Of a stretch of 64,000 nucleotides of DNA, positions 38,720-52,748 are shown in pieces. Origin of the DNA: Serilophus lunatus (Eukaryota; Chordata; Aves; Passeriformes; Eurylaimidae). The stretch lies in the NCBI GenBank assembly GCA_013399895.1, contig VXBA01000310.1, positions 83,676 through 147,675 of the forward strand, written 5' to 3'. The notes under the pieces were generated by a model, which was not told the DNA's origin, ran no database searches, and saw only the letters and a program-made list of their open reading frames with translations. Both the position numbers and the translations under genes were made by a program. Positions within the stretch are counted from its first letter, which is position 1; each line of letters starts with the position of its first letter.

Positions 38720-40385
38720 TCCTAAAGTGAGAAAGAGGGGTGAGGGAAGGTAGGACAGGATGGGACAGGGCAGGGCAGGACAAGTTGCTGAGCTGACCTG
38801 TCATCAGGGCTACGGGCAGTGGCACACCTGTGGCAAGAAGATGTCACCAGGAGGTTGCTACCACGGCTCTGTGGAGCATAAGGTCTAGTGACAAGCAACG
38901 TGCACAGAGCTACAGTACTCCATGGCATTTTTCCACTGGTAAGGCTTCTCCTCAAGCTCCCCGGGTTCCTAAGCCTCCTAAAGAGACAAAGGAGGAGTAG
39001 ATCACTTAACCCATTTGAACACATGGAAGTTCATGGCCCTGGTGCAAAGCATCCCCGGGGTGCCCTTGGAACTTACAGGTGTCTCTGAGAGATTGCTGCC
39101 TGTCTTTCTTGAAATGATTCTGGTGACTAGAAAGCAGTTGCTGACACGCTCCTCTTTAAGACAAGCAAAAAGCAAGATACAAGGAAATCCAGGCTGATCA
39201 GCCTTAACTGTTCCTTCAAAAGCTGCAGACCAGATATTCATAGAAACCACTTCTTGCCTGAGGATATCGCGCCTGATGAACTTCATAGCTCTCTGTGGTG
39301 AGGTGATTGGCAGCTGTGGACACTAAGGCAGTGGATGTTGTGCATCTTCATTTTACCCAGGTCTTTGTCACTGTCTCTGATACTCTCCTTATCACAAAAC
39401 TGATGAGAAAAAGGCTGGACAAGTGAACTACAAGGTGAATGGAAAATCGGTTTGCCTGCCAAGATTCAAAGAGTTCTGATCAGTGGTGCAAAGTCCAGTT
39501 GGCAGCCAGTTAGTTTCATGTCTTCATTAACAACCTGGATGACAGAGAGCACTCCCAGCAAGCCTGCGGATGACCCTGAATTTCAGGAGGCAGTCAATAC
39601 ACTGGATGGTAGGGCTGCTAGTTAGAGAAACCCGAGCAGGCCAGAGAAATGGCTGATCAGAAGCTCAACAAAAGCATGTTATGATGCCTTGTATCCGTGA
39701 TGGGAAAAAATCCACGTAGCAAGTGCAGGGGTATGCTGAGGTGGAGTCTGGCAAGCAGCTATGCAAAGAAGGGTACGTTGAATATGAGCCAGCAGTTGTG
39801 CCCATGCAGCATAGGTTGACTGGATCTTAGAATATATTATTTAGGCTGTAAGCAATGCATATTCAGAAAAGTGATCCTTTCCCTGTGCTTGGCACTTTTA
39901 AGATTCACATGGAGTTCTACGCCCAGTCCTGGGCTACCCAGTACATGAAGGATTTCAATGATTCCAGCAAAATGCCAAAAACATAATCATAGTAATAGAA
40001 AGCATGGTGTACAAGGCGAGGGTGCAAAAAGTGGGCCTGTTCAGCACGGACAAGAGAAAGCTAAGGGAAGACCTTTTTACAGTGTACAAACAGCTTCAGT
40101 GGAAGACATAGAGAATATGGCTCCAGACTCCCATGAGAGATGCACAGTGATAGGACAAAAGGTAACAGACACAAGTTGAAACACGAGAAATTTCAATTAG
40201 ATGCTCAGGGCCAGGGGTGGTGCATGGAATTGCCATGATGGCAGTTAAATAAGGCAGTAAGCTGACCAGAGAGGTGGTGGGATCTATTCTGGGGCTGTTC
40301 AACACTTTACACACCCTAGCCATCCCGATGGCATTATGCCTGTTTTGAGTTGGATGTTGTATCAGATGGCCTCTGGATATCATTT
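38720..40385 (+). mobile_element. Old CR1 LINE, RT region to near 3' end
   Basis: Plus-strand CR1 remnant, well supported from about 39,160. 'aggctgatcagcc' (39,191-39,203) matches the sequence before the palm. A decayed box A follows as 'gatgttgtgcatcttcatttta', where the catalytic Asp codon is replaced by His. Then come INNLDD (about 39,527-39,543) and box C ADD (about 39,566-39,574). The thumb relic 'gagttctacgcccagtcctgg' (about 39,911-39,931) and the end region 'gttggatgttgtatcagatgg' near 40,350-40,370 complete the order. The part from 38,720 to 39,160 is GC-richer than the flanks and is probably the upstream part of the same element, but this is less certain. Many stops and indels mark it as old; the terminal ATTCTATGA repeats are not visible. 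Confidence 0.78.
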
Positions 40386-43300
40386 GTGAGCTAAAGAAAA
40401 TACAACCTAAAATTACAGTGTTTACTGAGTTTTTGAAAATTCGAAAAACGTTAAAAAATAAACTATATAATATGGCTACTATATATATTTTTTAAATACA
40501 TGGAAAGCTAAATTCCTTTTCAAATAGGTATTGCTATCTGAAATGTACACACATGGGGCATAGATGGTGGTGGGCAAAGAGTGGATACTACGTATAAGAA
40601 ACTGTGCCATTTAAGGTTTGGGAATGGTTGCTATACGCTGCCTAATAAAATGCTAAAAAAAAGAAAAGAAAGAAAAAAAGAGAATTGCTTAGATTTCTTA
40701 GAAATATCTCCTTTGATGATTTCTCACAAATTTTTCAATTAATTTCCAAGCAGACAATTAAGTCACACTTCAGATGCATTTCATTTGGTTACAGACATAC
40801 CATTTACACTGTAACTAACACATGTTCAGAGTTTTATAGAAATGAGAGTACCATATTTATTGTTGCTATAATTTTTGCCTTTTAAAATATGAAAGAGATG
40901 ATTTCTTTCTCTACAAGTATAAATACAGCTCTCTTGTACAGTGTCTGTTATAAAAAACATGACATCTGTAGAAAAATTATGTCCAATTACTATGTTAAGA
41001 ATATGAAGCTCACTTCCAATGAGAAAACGGCTGTGAAGAAACATGAACCTGAAAAAAAGTTGAAAAAAGGTGAAAAGTAGTGTGCAAGCTTGGTGCTTGA
41101 AAATATCAAATACTTTATTTACAAAGAATCTAACAAGTCTTTACTGCTGCATATCTACATGTCACACTTTCTGAAAATGTGGCATGAAGTTAAAAAAAAT
41201 TAACTCTGAAACTTCCAGGAGAAAAAAATTGCACCAGATTTTGTGTTCTTAATATGTTATGTGTGGTCTATGGAAGCCCACATACCTCACATGTGGATCC
41301 TATGAAAATATAAAGATTAGTCTTTAAGCAACAGATGTGTTGTAAATTGTTATGAAGCTACAAAAAGTTCATGATCCTTTCCAACCCTAATGACTCAATT
41401 ATTTTATGATGCAATTCATGCTGCCTAGGAAAAGAGATAGTTAAACCAATAGCAATGTAATCAATATTTTATTACAAACATGAAAAAGGCTTGCTCCTCG
41501 ACATCCACAAAAATCTGAACAATATTTACTTGAAAATATTTAGAGCATACTTCAGTAGCTAAATATGTTTTTCTAAATAAATCTTCTATGCAAAACGGGA
41601 GGAAGATTTCTAGCCATTTCTTTCACTTGTTATTCAGTAAAATCCAGATATGACTGAAGGAATCCAGAATGGTTTATTTACTGAGAACAACATATTTCAA
41701 GTACAGAGTCCTCAGCTGGCTTTTAGGTACTAAAACTATAAGGTGTATTAAAATTAAACACAATTTTATTTCTTAAAAGTTCTTGATTATTGCAAGTTAT
41801 GAAGGAGAACACGAAAACCAGCAATTTCAAATACACTTAAAACTAATAGCACTTCCAAGCTGTGAAATAAGAGTTTGCTTTAATATAAACTTACAATTTA
41901 GACTGACTTTTTTCATGTGTAGTCTTTATTATTCATGACATTTCAAGGAGCTCTGGGAAAAGGAGAATATACATCTTAGTGTAGAGGAAAAAAGAAGTAC
42001 TTCAAATGATGTTAACAAAACCCTTATTTTTAGGTCCAATTATCTATAAAAATTGTTTTAATGTGCAGCTTTCATATTTTAATGTTCATTATATTGTGTC
42101 AACTGAATGTAATTTACACTTTCAATATATTTCTTTTATCTGAACTGTGCAACCACTTCAATACAATAATACTTTTAACAAACTTTTAATAATAAATACT
42201 TTTAATAAACTTTTATTTTCCTCTAAAGATTTTGGGTGCTTTAATTATAGCCAGGATACCAAATATAAACACCCTGATCTCACTAAAGCTACAGTTATTT
42301 TATCTTTATTATCCAAGACCTTTACACATGAGCAACAGTACATCATGATTAAATGCACCAAGAGTGACAGGCTACTATTTATGATTTGACAGGATGTCAC
42401 TTAAGTAGGTATGTTGACTATTGAATGGCTTTAAAAAGTCTCTTATGGCCTTCATTAACACATACAATTAACTTTCACTGTCCTCTTTCATGAGTACTGA
42501 TGACAAAATGTAATCTTATTACATGAGAGAAAATGTCTAATGACAGTTTCTTAAGTAAAACATTTTTCTTCAGTGATTTAATTTATAAAGTTTTATCTTG
42601 CATGAATTATGTCCTGTGCTTCAAAGCCCATAGTAACCTTTCAGCATTTCTATGGTCCTCTTATGATGTACTGTACAAACCCTCTGAAGTGACATTTCAT
42701 CAAACTGTCAAGAATCTACTTGATGCATGTCAAAGCCTCACTATTCAGAACTAGTGAACCTAGACACCTGAGGAGTAAAACAGCATAGTGAATTTTCACT
42801 CTGTATCTTCACTGTAATGTGTCCATGTGTGACTGACTACCTTGGCAAAGTAGTACTAGTCCTGGCAAATAGCACACATGTGGGCTGAAAGGCTGTCAGC
42901 AGCAACATGACAGACATCAATTTGAATAAAGTATGTGATGCAAACACATTTTTCAATTACATGCATTAGAACTCATAATGACTGAAGTGACAAATGTAGT
43001 TTGGTGATAAATCATCTTGAGGACAGTAATTACATTTTTTCATGCATTGAATATACCCATTTTGAAGTTACAAATGAGATCCACAGAAAAAGTCTCCTTT
43101 TAGACAACAGAAGCAACAGGAATTTTAGGGTGCATCAAGTTAGATCCAGCTTGTATTTCTAAGAAAAATAAATATTATTCAATTTTTTGCTCAGAAGCCA
43201 GAATCAAGTGCAAACTGATGCCAGGCTGGTTATCTAAACCATCAAGGATGCTAAGGAAGAAAGTGGGACTGAAACTTAAGTTCTACTTCTATTTGTTTTC

Positions 43301-43695
43301 AGAGGTTCCTCATAGAAGATATATAGCAGGATTTTCTCCTGGCCTCTGAACTCATAGCTCACCTACACTTCATAGATAGCTCATCCTGGTTGACTGCATA
43401 TCTCTAGTTAAAACCTAGTAATAAGACTCAGACAAATGTTGGATTTATAAAAGAATGATATTTAGTTGTAATTTATTATGAGAAAGCTGGTTAGCTAAAA
43501 TTCAACCTCTGTAAAAAATAGGTTTTTATTATAAAAAGAGCTATACAGTATACTGTACAGTAGCATCACAGTGAAGGTGCAGCTATGCCATGCACAGCTG
43601 GTAAATAAGGCATTTATAAGGATACTGTGCTAAAGTTATGTAGTTCTTTATAAATAATTTGTCATATATGGCAGGATTGTGATTTTTGCAATGGG

Positions 43696-43701
<6 letters not shown>
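40386..43701. other. AT-rich unique sequence, no gene seen
   Basis: About 3.3 kb. It contains a GAAA-rich tract near 40,655-40,683 and a small direct repeat around 42,171-42,217 ('acttttaataaacttttat' type). A possible very short CR1 3'-end relic lies near 41,345-41,400. Open frames are 80 codons or fewer. Confidence 0.5.
41345..41400 (+). mobile_element. Possible CR1 3'-terminal relic
   Basis: The string 'gatcctttccaaccctaatg' followed by 'actcaattattttatgatg' resembles the last 40-50 bases of CR1, where 'cccttccaaccctaatgattctatgat' is typical. No coding part is visible upstream. The match is short and imperfect, so it could be chance. Confidence 0.3.

Positions 43702-43725
<24 letters not shown>
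43702..43725. repeat. (AC)n microsatellite
   Basis: Twelve uninterrupted AC units flanked by TATA-type alternation. A chance minus-strand frame translates it as alternating Cys and Val. Probably length-polymorphic. Confidence 0.96.
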
Positions 43726-43726
<1 letters not shown>

Positions 43727-46700
43727 TATATTCACACATGTACACACCAAAACCAGGGTTTCAAGTGTAACAATGATAACTGCCACCACAAATGAAATCC
43801 GGCAGGTATGAAAACCATCTCTAGGGGAAAAAAAGGAGGTTAATTATTTTACTGATGAAGTGCATTCATACAGAATGGAAATAACTTCCTTTAGAAAGTA
43901 AAAAATAATAATATTCTTATATAAAGGGAGTGCATAAAAACTTAAAGATAGGTCTAAAACTTCTAATTAAGCAGTTAAACACAGAGGAGATAGGAAGAGT
44001 ATTTGTATTATAAAGTTGGTAGTAACACTATTTGTAATCTATGAATTTCTGTAGATCAAGACTCTAAAATCCTTATATCAAGAAAGGAAGAGAGGGTGCC
44101 TTTAAAAGACAATTAAATTTAGGACTCTTGAAATAGGTGCCTCACATTTGGACAGCATGGCTAGACCACATTGTACGTTCCCATCTGCTATTCATTTACT
44201 GGCATATTTGGATTGAACTATTTTAACAATGGGGAAAGTCTTGCATCACAACAAATACAGCTGAATCACAAGGTTATAAAAATATTCAGGTACTTAAAGT
44301 AACTAGAAGTTATTTGAATAAGATTCAGAAAATCAGAGGTAAAAAATGTTTGGTATAAATTGGAGCCAACTGTTCAAAGAAAAAGATAACCAAAATACGC
44401 ATTCTGAGCAAACTATTGGGATTTATGCATATGGAAAAAATCCAAATGAAAGATCAAATATCACATAACAGAGTTAGTGTACACAGAGAAAAATGCTTAA
44501 GCCAATTTCACAATACTCTCAGAAAATAACCTTTCATAAATAATTTGCAGTTTCCACAGTTTCTGCTATATTCATGTATTCCCAAACTATTTTATCCAAC
44601 ACAGGACTTGTCCACTTGCCTTCTGTATCTCCAGCATCCCCTTACTGATCTTTCTGTAATTAATTTTTTTTCAATTTTTCTACATCACCTCAAGCTTAAT
44701 ATCAAGTAAATTAGAATTACTAAACTTATTTGTAATTTTATTAAATGTAATGTGCAATACATGAATTATATTCTAATTCAGAATATCAAATGTTTTCCTA
44801 AATTTTCCTAAATTTTGATGTAATTTCACTTCTGCACTACTACAAAGTTGTAAATTTAGAAGAAAAATTGATTTTTTCAAAGCAAGTAGTGTCATGAAGG
44901 CTTGCAGAATGCCTGTTCCCAACTTCTTTTTGGCAGCAATGGTTACTTTCTGAATTCAACTCACAAAGACATTTTGGTTTTTGGTTTCTTTTTAACAATG
45001 ACAACAGGAAAAAGTATAACTTGCTTCTCGGGCTTGGAAAGATCGTCTAAGTCTTAACGTATCTCTGCATATGTTGTTGATCTCAGCCTAGGAAGTAAAC
45101 AGTGATTCCACGTTACGTTTCCAGTTCCTACTGAATTTACACTCATATTTTTTTAATAATAGTATGAGGAGCGTTCTGCTTCTCTCCTTTCCATCTTCAA
45201 AATTAACTGTAAGAACCTGATGATGGTTATTTCCTTGATGGACATAAGTCACACAACTAAGGGGGATTTTCCTACACATTGTTCAACTTAGAATGTAATC
45301 AAGTCAAGCATGCTGTCAATGCCAGCTGATATTTTACAGAGCTTAATTCAAAAATGTAAGATTTTATTGACCATTACATGAAAACAAGGTAGAATTATTC
45401 AAAATCATTTCAGCTTTTGGAGAATGAAACCCAGATATTTTCTTTACATTTAAAAGAGGTAGTAAGATTAGAGGGGAAAAGAGAAGTTGAGTTAGCACCC
45501 TTCCACCATCTGAATAACATATCAATAAGTGGGTCTATAGTTACTTGAATGTAAAATCCTTTATCTCAGCTCTATTTAAAATACACCATTGATTCATTCA
45601 ATCCCACTTCATCATTCACAACATGAACTTATGTGAACTGTTTCCCACTGATTTGACTACTCTCCTCCGAAGAATACATCAATAATAATCTAACAGATTT
45701 TCTTCTACTTATTGTTATATTTCTCCATTGGTATCCCTTCTTTTTACAGCCATATGAAAGACTTCATTAAAACACGTCCAAAAAACTGCTGTGTTAGCTT
45801 TGGCTACACTTCCAGATCTTCCTTGTATAAACTGAACCTAGAGAATGAAGCAGAGATAGAATATGTCTGATGTTCCTGAGTGAGAAATAGCATTAATTCA
45901 AATGCACATAGTACCAGATTTTGTCCATATGAAGAAAGATTTTGCACAGGTGCTGCAAAGTATCAACCAGTCGGAGGATTTAGGAAAATTTATTTCCAAA
46001 AAGCCAAGAACACTAACTTTATGGCACAAGCTGCACCAGGCCTGGCAAAGACGTGCCCCCTGTCATTCTCAGGGCTTTTATTCTTTTCCTGGAACCCCTG
46101 CTGCAGGGGCCTTCAAACATGTCTGTAAGAACTTATCTTCTCTTGCTCTAAAGAGTTAGCTCCTCTGGAATGCAGGAGGACAAAACACGTAAGAGCATTC
46201 CTGGGAAAGATGTCTCTTTGCAAGGCAGCAAAGCTTACTTGAGCAACATAAACGCTCATCTCCTCAAAATGAATCTTCCAGAAAGATTCTTCTGCAATTG
46301 CAATCTGTCTTAAAAATTAGTTACATAGATAATTTTGGGGAAACAAACCAGTGTTTTGGTGGTTTTTAGATGACTGCTCAATCTAGATATTTACTTTTGT
46401 GGCTCACAGTACACATATATAGCATTGCTAAAACATGTTTGAAATACAAAACAAAATGAAACAGAATAAAGAAAAAAAATCACCACCATCAAAAGAAAAA
46501 ATCAAACACCAAAACCCACAACCACCACAGACTGATTATGCTCAGAGTTGAAAATGACCTGTGATAAAAGGAAAGGTCAGATGATTAAAACCTAAAATAT
46601 TCTGTTTGGGAGATATTACAGTGAGAAGAGGAAAACTAAAGAAGGCTGTGTATCAGTAGACTGTGGGTGTCACCTACACATGCTTTGAACCCATGTTAGC

Positions 46701-47148
46701 TCCACAACTGGAAGAAAAAAATACTGACGTTTAAGTTTACTCATTTTAATACTCAAAATAACCTGTTTAAACTAATAAAACCTGTCAAGGCTAAATTACA
46801 TTATATAGCCAAACTGATGTATCTGTGTAACACTTCATCTTATTTTATGAGTTTTTGTATCACATAGGGCACTACTAACTCATGGACATTTGACTCTTAC
46901 TCTGTTTTATGTCTTATACATTCTTTAGACTCCAGAGTTACATATACCACACTATGTGGGTAAGGAAATCTATTTTAGCCGCCTTTATAACTCCGTTATC
47001 ATTCTTTTTCAGAATGCCATTAAGGTATAATCTGCCGATGGCTATAAAAATGAGAAATCTGAAAAAGACTGTATGTGTTATGTCTTGAAGCTATGCTAAA
47101 ATTCATTAAAACTATCCAATAAAATATGAAGTTAATCATTAGTTTCAG

Positions 47149-47257
47149 GTGCGATTATTAGTGGACTGCTCTGTCATCACAGGAATCTTCATTCTTTTTA
47201 TAATCTATCGCTATGAAGTTTTTACATTAGCTGCAAAATTGGTTGTCTCAATGACAG
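47149..47257 (+). other. Exon-like open stretch with splice-site-like ends
   Basis: An open frame runs across 47,149-47,337 and reads at first as a hydrophobic, membrane-segment-like peptide (ITGIFILFIIYRYEVF). The frame opens right after 'attagtttcag', a plausible splice acceptor. 'gacag/gtagag' at 47,252-47,263 would serve as a donor, giving a 109-base exon. I do not recognise the protein. Hydrophobic peptides arise easily from T-rich DNA, and the polypyrimidine tract is weak, so chance is the likelier explanation. Confidence 0.15.
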
Positions 47258-47349
47258 GTAGAGTCTTCTTTAAGGACAGGCAGTTTTTAAAATATTCCTG
47301 CCTAATCAGGATTCTGCAAGGAACATATGAATTCTGACCTATTTACAAT

Positions 47350-47373
47350 AAAAAAAAAAAAAAAAAAAAAAAA
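47350..47373. repeat. 24-base poly-A run
   Basis: Uninterrupted A24. It could be the tail of a retroposed sequence lying to its left, but no flanking target-site duplication was spotted and the sequence upstream was not recognised. Confidence 0.9.
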
Positions 47374-49730
47374 GGTTTGTGTAAGCACAAATAATCTAAA
47401 ATTAAAAATAAATTAAGTATATTTTGGCAATTAATGTTTAGACAATGAGAAATTCCTCATCTTTGCTCAAAGTATTACATTCTATCCTAAAATGTTGTTG
47501 AGACATAAGCTCACAATTTTACATTCATATCTTGACTTCATATTAATCTGAAGAAGAAAACATGTACTTAAATACTTCAAAGTAAATAGAAATACAATAA
47601 AACTGAATTCATCTACAAATAGCATTCTGAAATAACTAAGAGTTCTATCAGTATTTTTATTCTTTTTGAGTTTTGACTATCTAAGAAATAGATGTTTCCA
47701 GGTTCAATTAATTCTACATTAGAGAATCAATTGGCTTTTATAAAAGACGTCTGCGAGAACAGAAATTGTGGAAATTCTTAAGCTGAAACTGCTTTCAAAA
47801 ACTATTCCCTTTTTGAAGGCCACATAACTTTGAATACTTTGGAGGTGAAAAAAAAGGGAAAGACTTGGGACCAAAACAATGAACCTTCACTGTCAATAGA
47901 AAAATAAATAGTCCAACTGATATAAATATACCAAATAGTACTTATTAACACAGATACTAAGTGTCCTAGCATTAATATCTTGAAATGTATGGTATATTGG
48001 TCCACAAAAGTTGGGTAGTTCTGATTATTTCCAAATTATGAAATAGCTATGTGTGTTTTACATAGGTAATCTACATAGAAAACAACACTGAAAATCTAGC
48101 ACCATGTTACTTTATCAATAGTGATATAAAAATGGGCTCATTATCCAAAGAAAGAATAAATCTTTTTAAATAGGGATGTTATTGACTCTAAAAGTTAAAA
48201 ATTTAAATGGATTTCATCCTAAGATATGAAAGACGAATATGTACTTGGCAGCACCCACAGAGTACTTTTTCTAAAAAAACAAATTCATCACCTTTTGTTT
48301 TTTTTCTGAGATACTATGCTTTCCCTTAAAATTTCCTAAAATGTTTGACATATAGCTTAGCACATCAAGTCAGACAAGCCAACATGCTGTATTTTGAAAT
48401 TTCCTAAAAATTGATCATGTTATTTCTGTATGTTTTATGATAAAATCATGGAAACTAATGCAAAGTGAACTAAAAAGTAACGGAGGAAAGATTTGGACTA
48501 CTAACATGCTTCAAAGGCATCTAAATTAACTGTTAGGAAGATGAAAAATATTAGAGATTTTTTTTTTCTATTAATTTTCCTGTATTTGAATATGATTAAA
48601 AAAGCAACAAGCATATCAGAATGCATGAAGAATGACGTAAAAAAAGTACAGAGGAAATGTCACCATATCATGGATACAATCCCCTCTGTAATAGGCTACA
48701 CAATATCGATTACCTCCACTGAAAAATCTCAGAGTTCGGAAGAGTCCAGAAAGGAGAAATTAGAAGTTTAATTATTCAACCTGTACACCTTACAAGTAGT
48801 TTAGAGGCAAAGAATATTCAACAACAGAATTTTACATTGAAGCAGATAATACAAGTATTCAGTCTTAAAAGTTGAAAAAGACAGACATGAAGCTCTAACT
48901 GGTTTTGACACCAAAACTACAATTGAGGCAACCTTACACTTTATAGCAAAAATACCCAGAAGACATCCAAATAATGCATATCATGTAGCTCTCACTCACT
49001 ATGAGACATAAGCAACAGTCACTCCAGGTAGGTCATTAAGCAGCAACAGCAGGATCAGTTCTTTCTTGCCTTACTCTTTGGTAGTGTAAAATGATGGGAA
49101 AAAATGATAAATCTGTAAATTGTAGATTAATAATTTTTTTAAAGTTATATCTAAATATTCTAGTAATCTGCATTAGCTGAAAAACGTAAGCAAGGCCTGA
49201 TCTATGTTCTGCCGGCACATATATACTGTGTACCAAAATGGATTCTTTTGCTTGTGGACCCGAAATGGCTTTGTTTCTACTCATGTGGTTTCTTGAGTAA
49301 GTATATTGGAGTTTTCTCTCACCTCAATGAGGTTTTGAAACACAAGAAATAAGGTTCCATTTTCCCTGCCATTATTCAGTCACGTAAGAGTACTTAAGAA
49401 CCTGGCACTTAATCATTCAGAACAGAGCTGGGGAGAGAAGGGAATAGCCTTTGATACTGGCATTAGCTGCTCTCTGCATTCATTGTCTCAGGCATCTCTG
49501 ATGTCTTTCCAGCGATTTGGGTAACAAAAGGTCTCATTTTCAACATATATACACATTTTATACATATAGGTACATGCACATGCTAAAAAAATCATATTTA
49601 CATTAGATAAAGATAAGGAATTTATAGTAAAAAATCCCCAAACCACCAAACTTTAAAAATGCGCATTTCCTATCTCCATCTGCTAACAGAGTCACTTAAT
49701 GAATGTCCCAGAAAATGAGATTTCAGGCAG

Positions 49731-49757
49731 TTCAGAGTAGTTCAGAGTAGTTCAGAA
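49731..49757. repeat. Short 10-bp tandem repeat
   Basis: TTCAGAGTAG occurs twice in tandem, followed by a partial third unit (TTCAGA). A further partial copy, 'ggcag', precedes it. Confidence 0.9.
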
Positions 49758-50085
49758 TGCTACTTCCAGTACTTCTCAGAAAGTATTCAAGTTCATTGAT
49801 ACTTCAGGCTGTCAATTTACATCTTCTCTCTGCTAAACATAGCCTTCTAAAAGCACAATATTAAGGTTTCAAAAAGAAAAAAACCATCCTGTTACTATGC
49901 AGGCTTCTCTGTCAAATCACATTTCTGACTTCTTTGTTTCTCTGAAATGCGCAACTACAATACACACACATACCTTTCAATCTCTTATCTCACAGAATAT
50001 AACTTCTGCAAGAACCAAAGTTTATTGTGTTTTGGTACAAATATTTGTGCAGGATACCTATTAAAATAGTGTGAGCAGTATTTTT

Positions 50086-50305
50086 CACAGAATCATTTAG
50101 GCTGGAAAAGACCCTTTGGATTATCAAATCTAACTTAAATCAGCACCACCAGGTCCACTGCTAAACCATGTCCCTAACCGCCAAGTCTATACATCTTATA
50201 AATATCCCCAGGGATGGTGACTCAACAACTTTCTTGGGCAGCCCATTCCAATGCTTGGTCACCTTTTCATAAAAACATTTTTCCTAATATCCAATCTAAA
50301 TCCAC
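50086..50305 (-). mobile_element. CR1 LINE 3'-end fragment
   Basis: On the plus strand this starts with 'cacagaatcatttaggctgg' and 'aaaagaccctttgg', the reverse complement of a CR1 3' end. It continues through the UTR into the last coding segment: 'ggcagcccattccaatgc' at about 50,238-50,255 is the complement of the region encoding the NRLP-like motif. It fades after 'cctaatatccaatctaaatcc' (about 50,283-50,303). Strongly 5'-truncated and moderately diverged. Confidence 0.88.
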
Positions 50306-52748
50306 CATGGTGGGAGTCAAGGATAAAATGTTGTACACGAAAAGAGATTTTGAACTGAAAAAATATAATTAAGACGAATACTGATGGCATATAGGATATT
50401 TTCATGTGAAAAATGTAATACCTTTTCTTGATTCTAGATTTTAATCCCCTAGCTTTTAGAGCCATCAGTACAGCAGGGCATATCACATAAATCTCTGCCC
50501 AATACTAGTAACTACAGATACACTTCTCTGTGACAAAGCCATTAACAGTACCCATGCAAAACTAACAAAAAGTGACCTGTAAGACCTATAGAGAAATTAT
50601 TACAATTCAATCTTATTTTAACCAATGTAAACAGATTGCTTAAATACCTTTCAAAAATATTTTCCCCTGTACTGTCTCCAATTAAAGAAAAACTAGTGAG
50701 ACAGATATAAAGATTACAATAAGATGAATTAATGACTACCACAGAGTGAGGCAGATAATATTTCCAGTCCCAAATACTACAAAGCCGAGCACTGAAGGAA
50801 ATCTAAAATAGATTTGTTTGAAAATTACTTTAAGGTCTTTTAAGCATTTTTTGTACCAAGGCAAAGAACATCACTATAAACTATTTGCTTGAACAGTACA
50901 GTGCCCTGAATTCTCTTCCTCATAATAGCAATACTATGTTCAAATTAGTTTCTGCAGAACAGAGATATTAAAAATACTGGTCAAAGAAAACTACTACTTG
51001 AACATCCTACTTCTAAGTGGAAACAGAATAGATTGTTGGGATAAGCTGTGGAAAAAACTTCATCAATCAACTCCTTCACATGAAAAGTCTAAATCTTGTC
51101 GATGTAGAGCATGAGTATTAAAAGCTGTACAATAAACTAATCCACATACAGAAAACTGTATATTCATAGCATGACAAAAATTTCAGACTCAAATTATTTT
51201 AAACAAAATTAGGCTTTAACGAAATTATATTTTTATTTCATTGCATTTCCAAAATTAGTCCTTCATAATAATAAGAGGCCAAACTAGTAAGCCATTATTT
51301 TGTTTTATATTTTTTTAAAAAATTATTTGTTCAAAGACAGTACAAACAGCCATACTTGCATTTTATTAGAGAACTTCACTCACATTAAACTTTAAAAAAA
51401 CACTGTATCAATAGTGACAAAATACTTTTTAAGAAAAAATCCAATGTTATTAGAAATTTTTAATCTCAGATTCTAAAACAGAAAATTCTTAGTTACAGTC
51501 ATAAGTAGCTAAAGAAATGTAATTGCCTGGGACATATATTTTTCATTTGATTTTAAAGTGCTATGTGACTTTTATGCTGAAAAACAAAAGACATTGTAGA
51601 AACTACGACTGTGTAATAAAGCTTAACATTCTATGGCAATCATAATCTTACAACATTACAAAAATTTACTGTAATTTTTCAAATGCCTTTTAATGACTTC
51701 ATCTACATTTTTGATGTATTTAATTTTGTTCCAGCATATTTCTTTCTCCTTGATTAAATTATCAAAAATAATGGAAGCCTAAATATTAAATATTAAAACA
51801 TAAATGTTATCCTGTGTTAATTATCATGTTATTTTTACTAATCTAAACATTACATTAACAGGTACCTGTGTTTCCCATTTACATGCTGAAGATACAAATT
51901 ATAAAAGTTACCTACATATTGATTGTTTACTCTTCAAGTACTAGTCAATTGTATACAGTTGCAGTAGATCAATTCACCTGAAATAAAAGCACTTCAGTAT
52001 CTAGGGAAAACATTAAATCTCTAATTGATGTTTGAAGCAAGAGAACTGGCTCTGCTTAATAGGTATTTCATCTATTCTGAAGTAATTTCCTGGGCTTCTA
52101 CCTTTGAACCTGCAATAAATCTCTCTGCCCTCAGTCCCTCTTTCAGCACCTAAAATAGACCATGTACTTTTGTTCAGACTGATGTTGAGCTAAGAAAGGC
52201 ACCATCAATATCCCAGGAAGGACATGATTTGCATTAATGCAGAAAATGAGTTACTATGAGATTTCATATTTCTAGTATTACCAAATCTTTTTTAAAGAGG
52301 CAAATTTATTTTTTTTAGACTTGGCAGGAGATCTTGCAAAATGAAAAAGGAGATCATAAATCGCATACTCTTTACATGAAAGTGCTTTTGCTTTGACACC
52401 ACCAAGTAGTTTCTCTAGCATGTGCCACTGCTGGCAGGTTAAGTAAGAAAGAACATTATGTATGCCAGCTGTCTTAACCTTTCTGATGGAAAAGTAATGA
52501 ATGTATGGTTTTGGGAAAAATGGTACTACTCCATCTGAGGGATTTTAATATTCTTCAGAGTAAAGAAATTACTGATGAGTCTTTTGAGGATTTTTTTTTT
52601 TCACTGAAATCATTAGATAGAGAGATGAAAATCAGTTTTATGGAGTCGTATAACCCAGGGTAATCTATAACATTCATATTCCTTACAATGGTCGCAATAC
52701 CCTTAGTTGCTTTTCAGTTGCTTTTTTTTTTTTTTTTTTAATTTGGTC
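50306..52748. other. AT-rich unique sequence, no gene seen
   Basis: About 2.4 kb with no recognisable gene or interspersed repeat, ending in an 18-base T run (52,722-52,739) just before the duplicated block. Confidence 0.5.
52722..52739. repeat. Poly-T run next to duplication boundary
   Basis: T18 that ends ten bases before the first base shared by the two copies of the 2-kb duplication. Homopolymers of this kind often end sequence contigs. Confidence 0.92.

Larger units (their letters stand above)
43726..50085. other. AT-rich unique sequence, no gene seen
   Basis: About 6.4 kb. A patch at 45,940-46,290 is less AT-rich and contains a small palindrome (CCCCTGCTGCAGGGG near 46,089-46,103), but nothing there is recognisable as a gene. 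An exon-like 109-base stretch at 47,149-47,257 and a 24-base poly-A at 47,350 are listed separately. A short tandem repeat lies at 49,731-49,757. Confidence 0.5.

Noticed and set aside
46089..46103. CCCCTG-CTG-CAGGGG palindrome as a regulatory site
   Set aside because: A six-base stem with a three-base loop is expected by chance at this sequence length, and no gene lies nearby.
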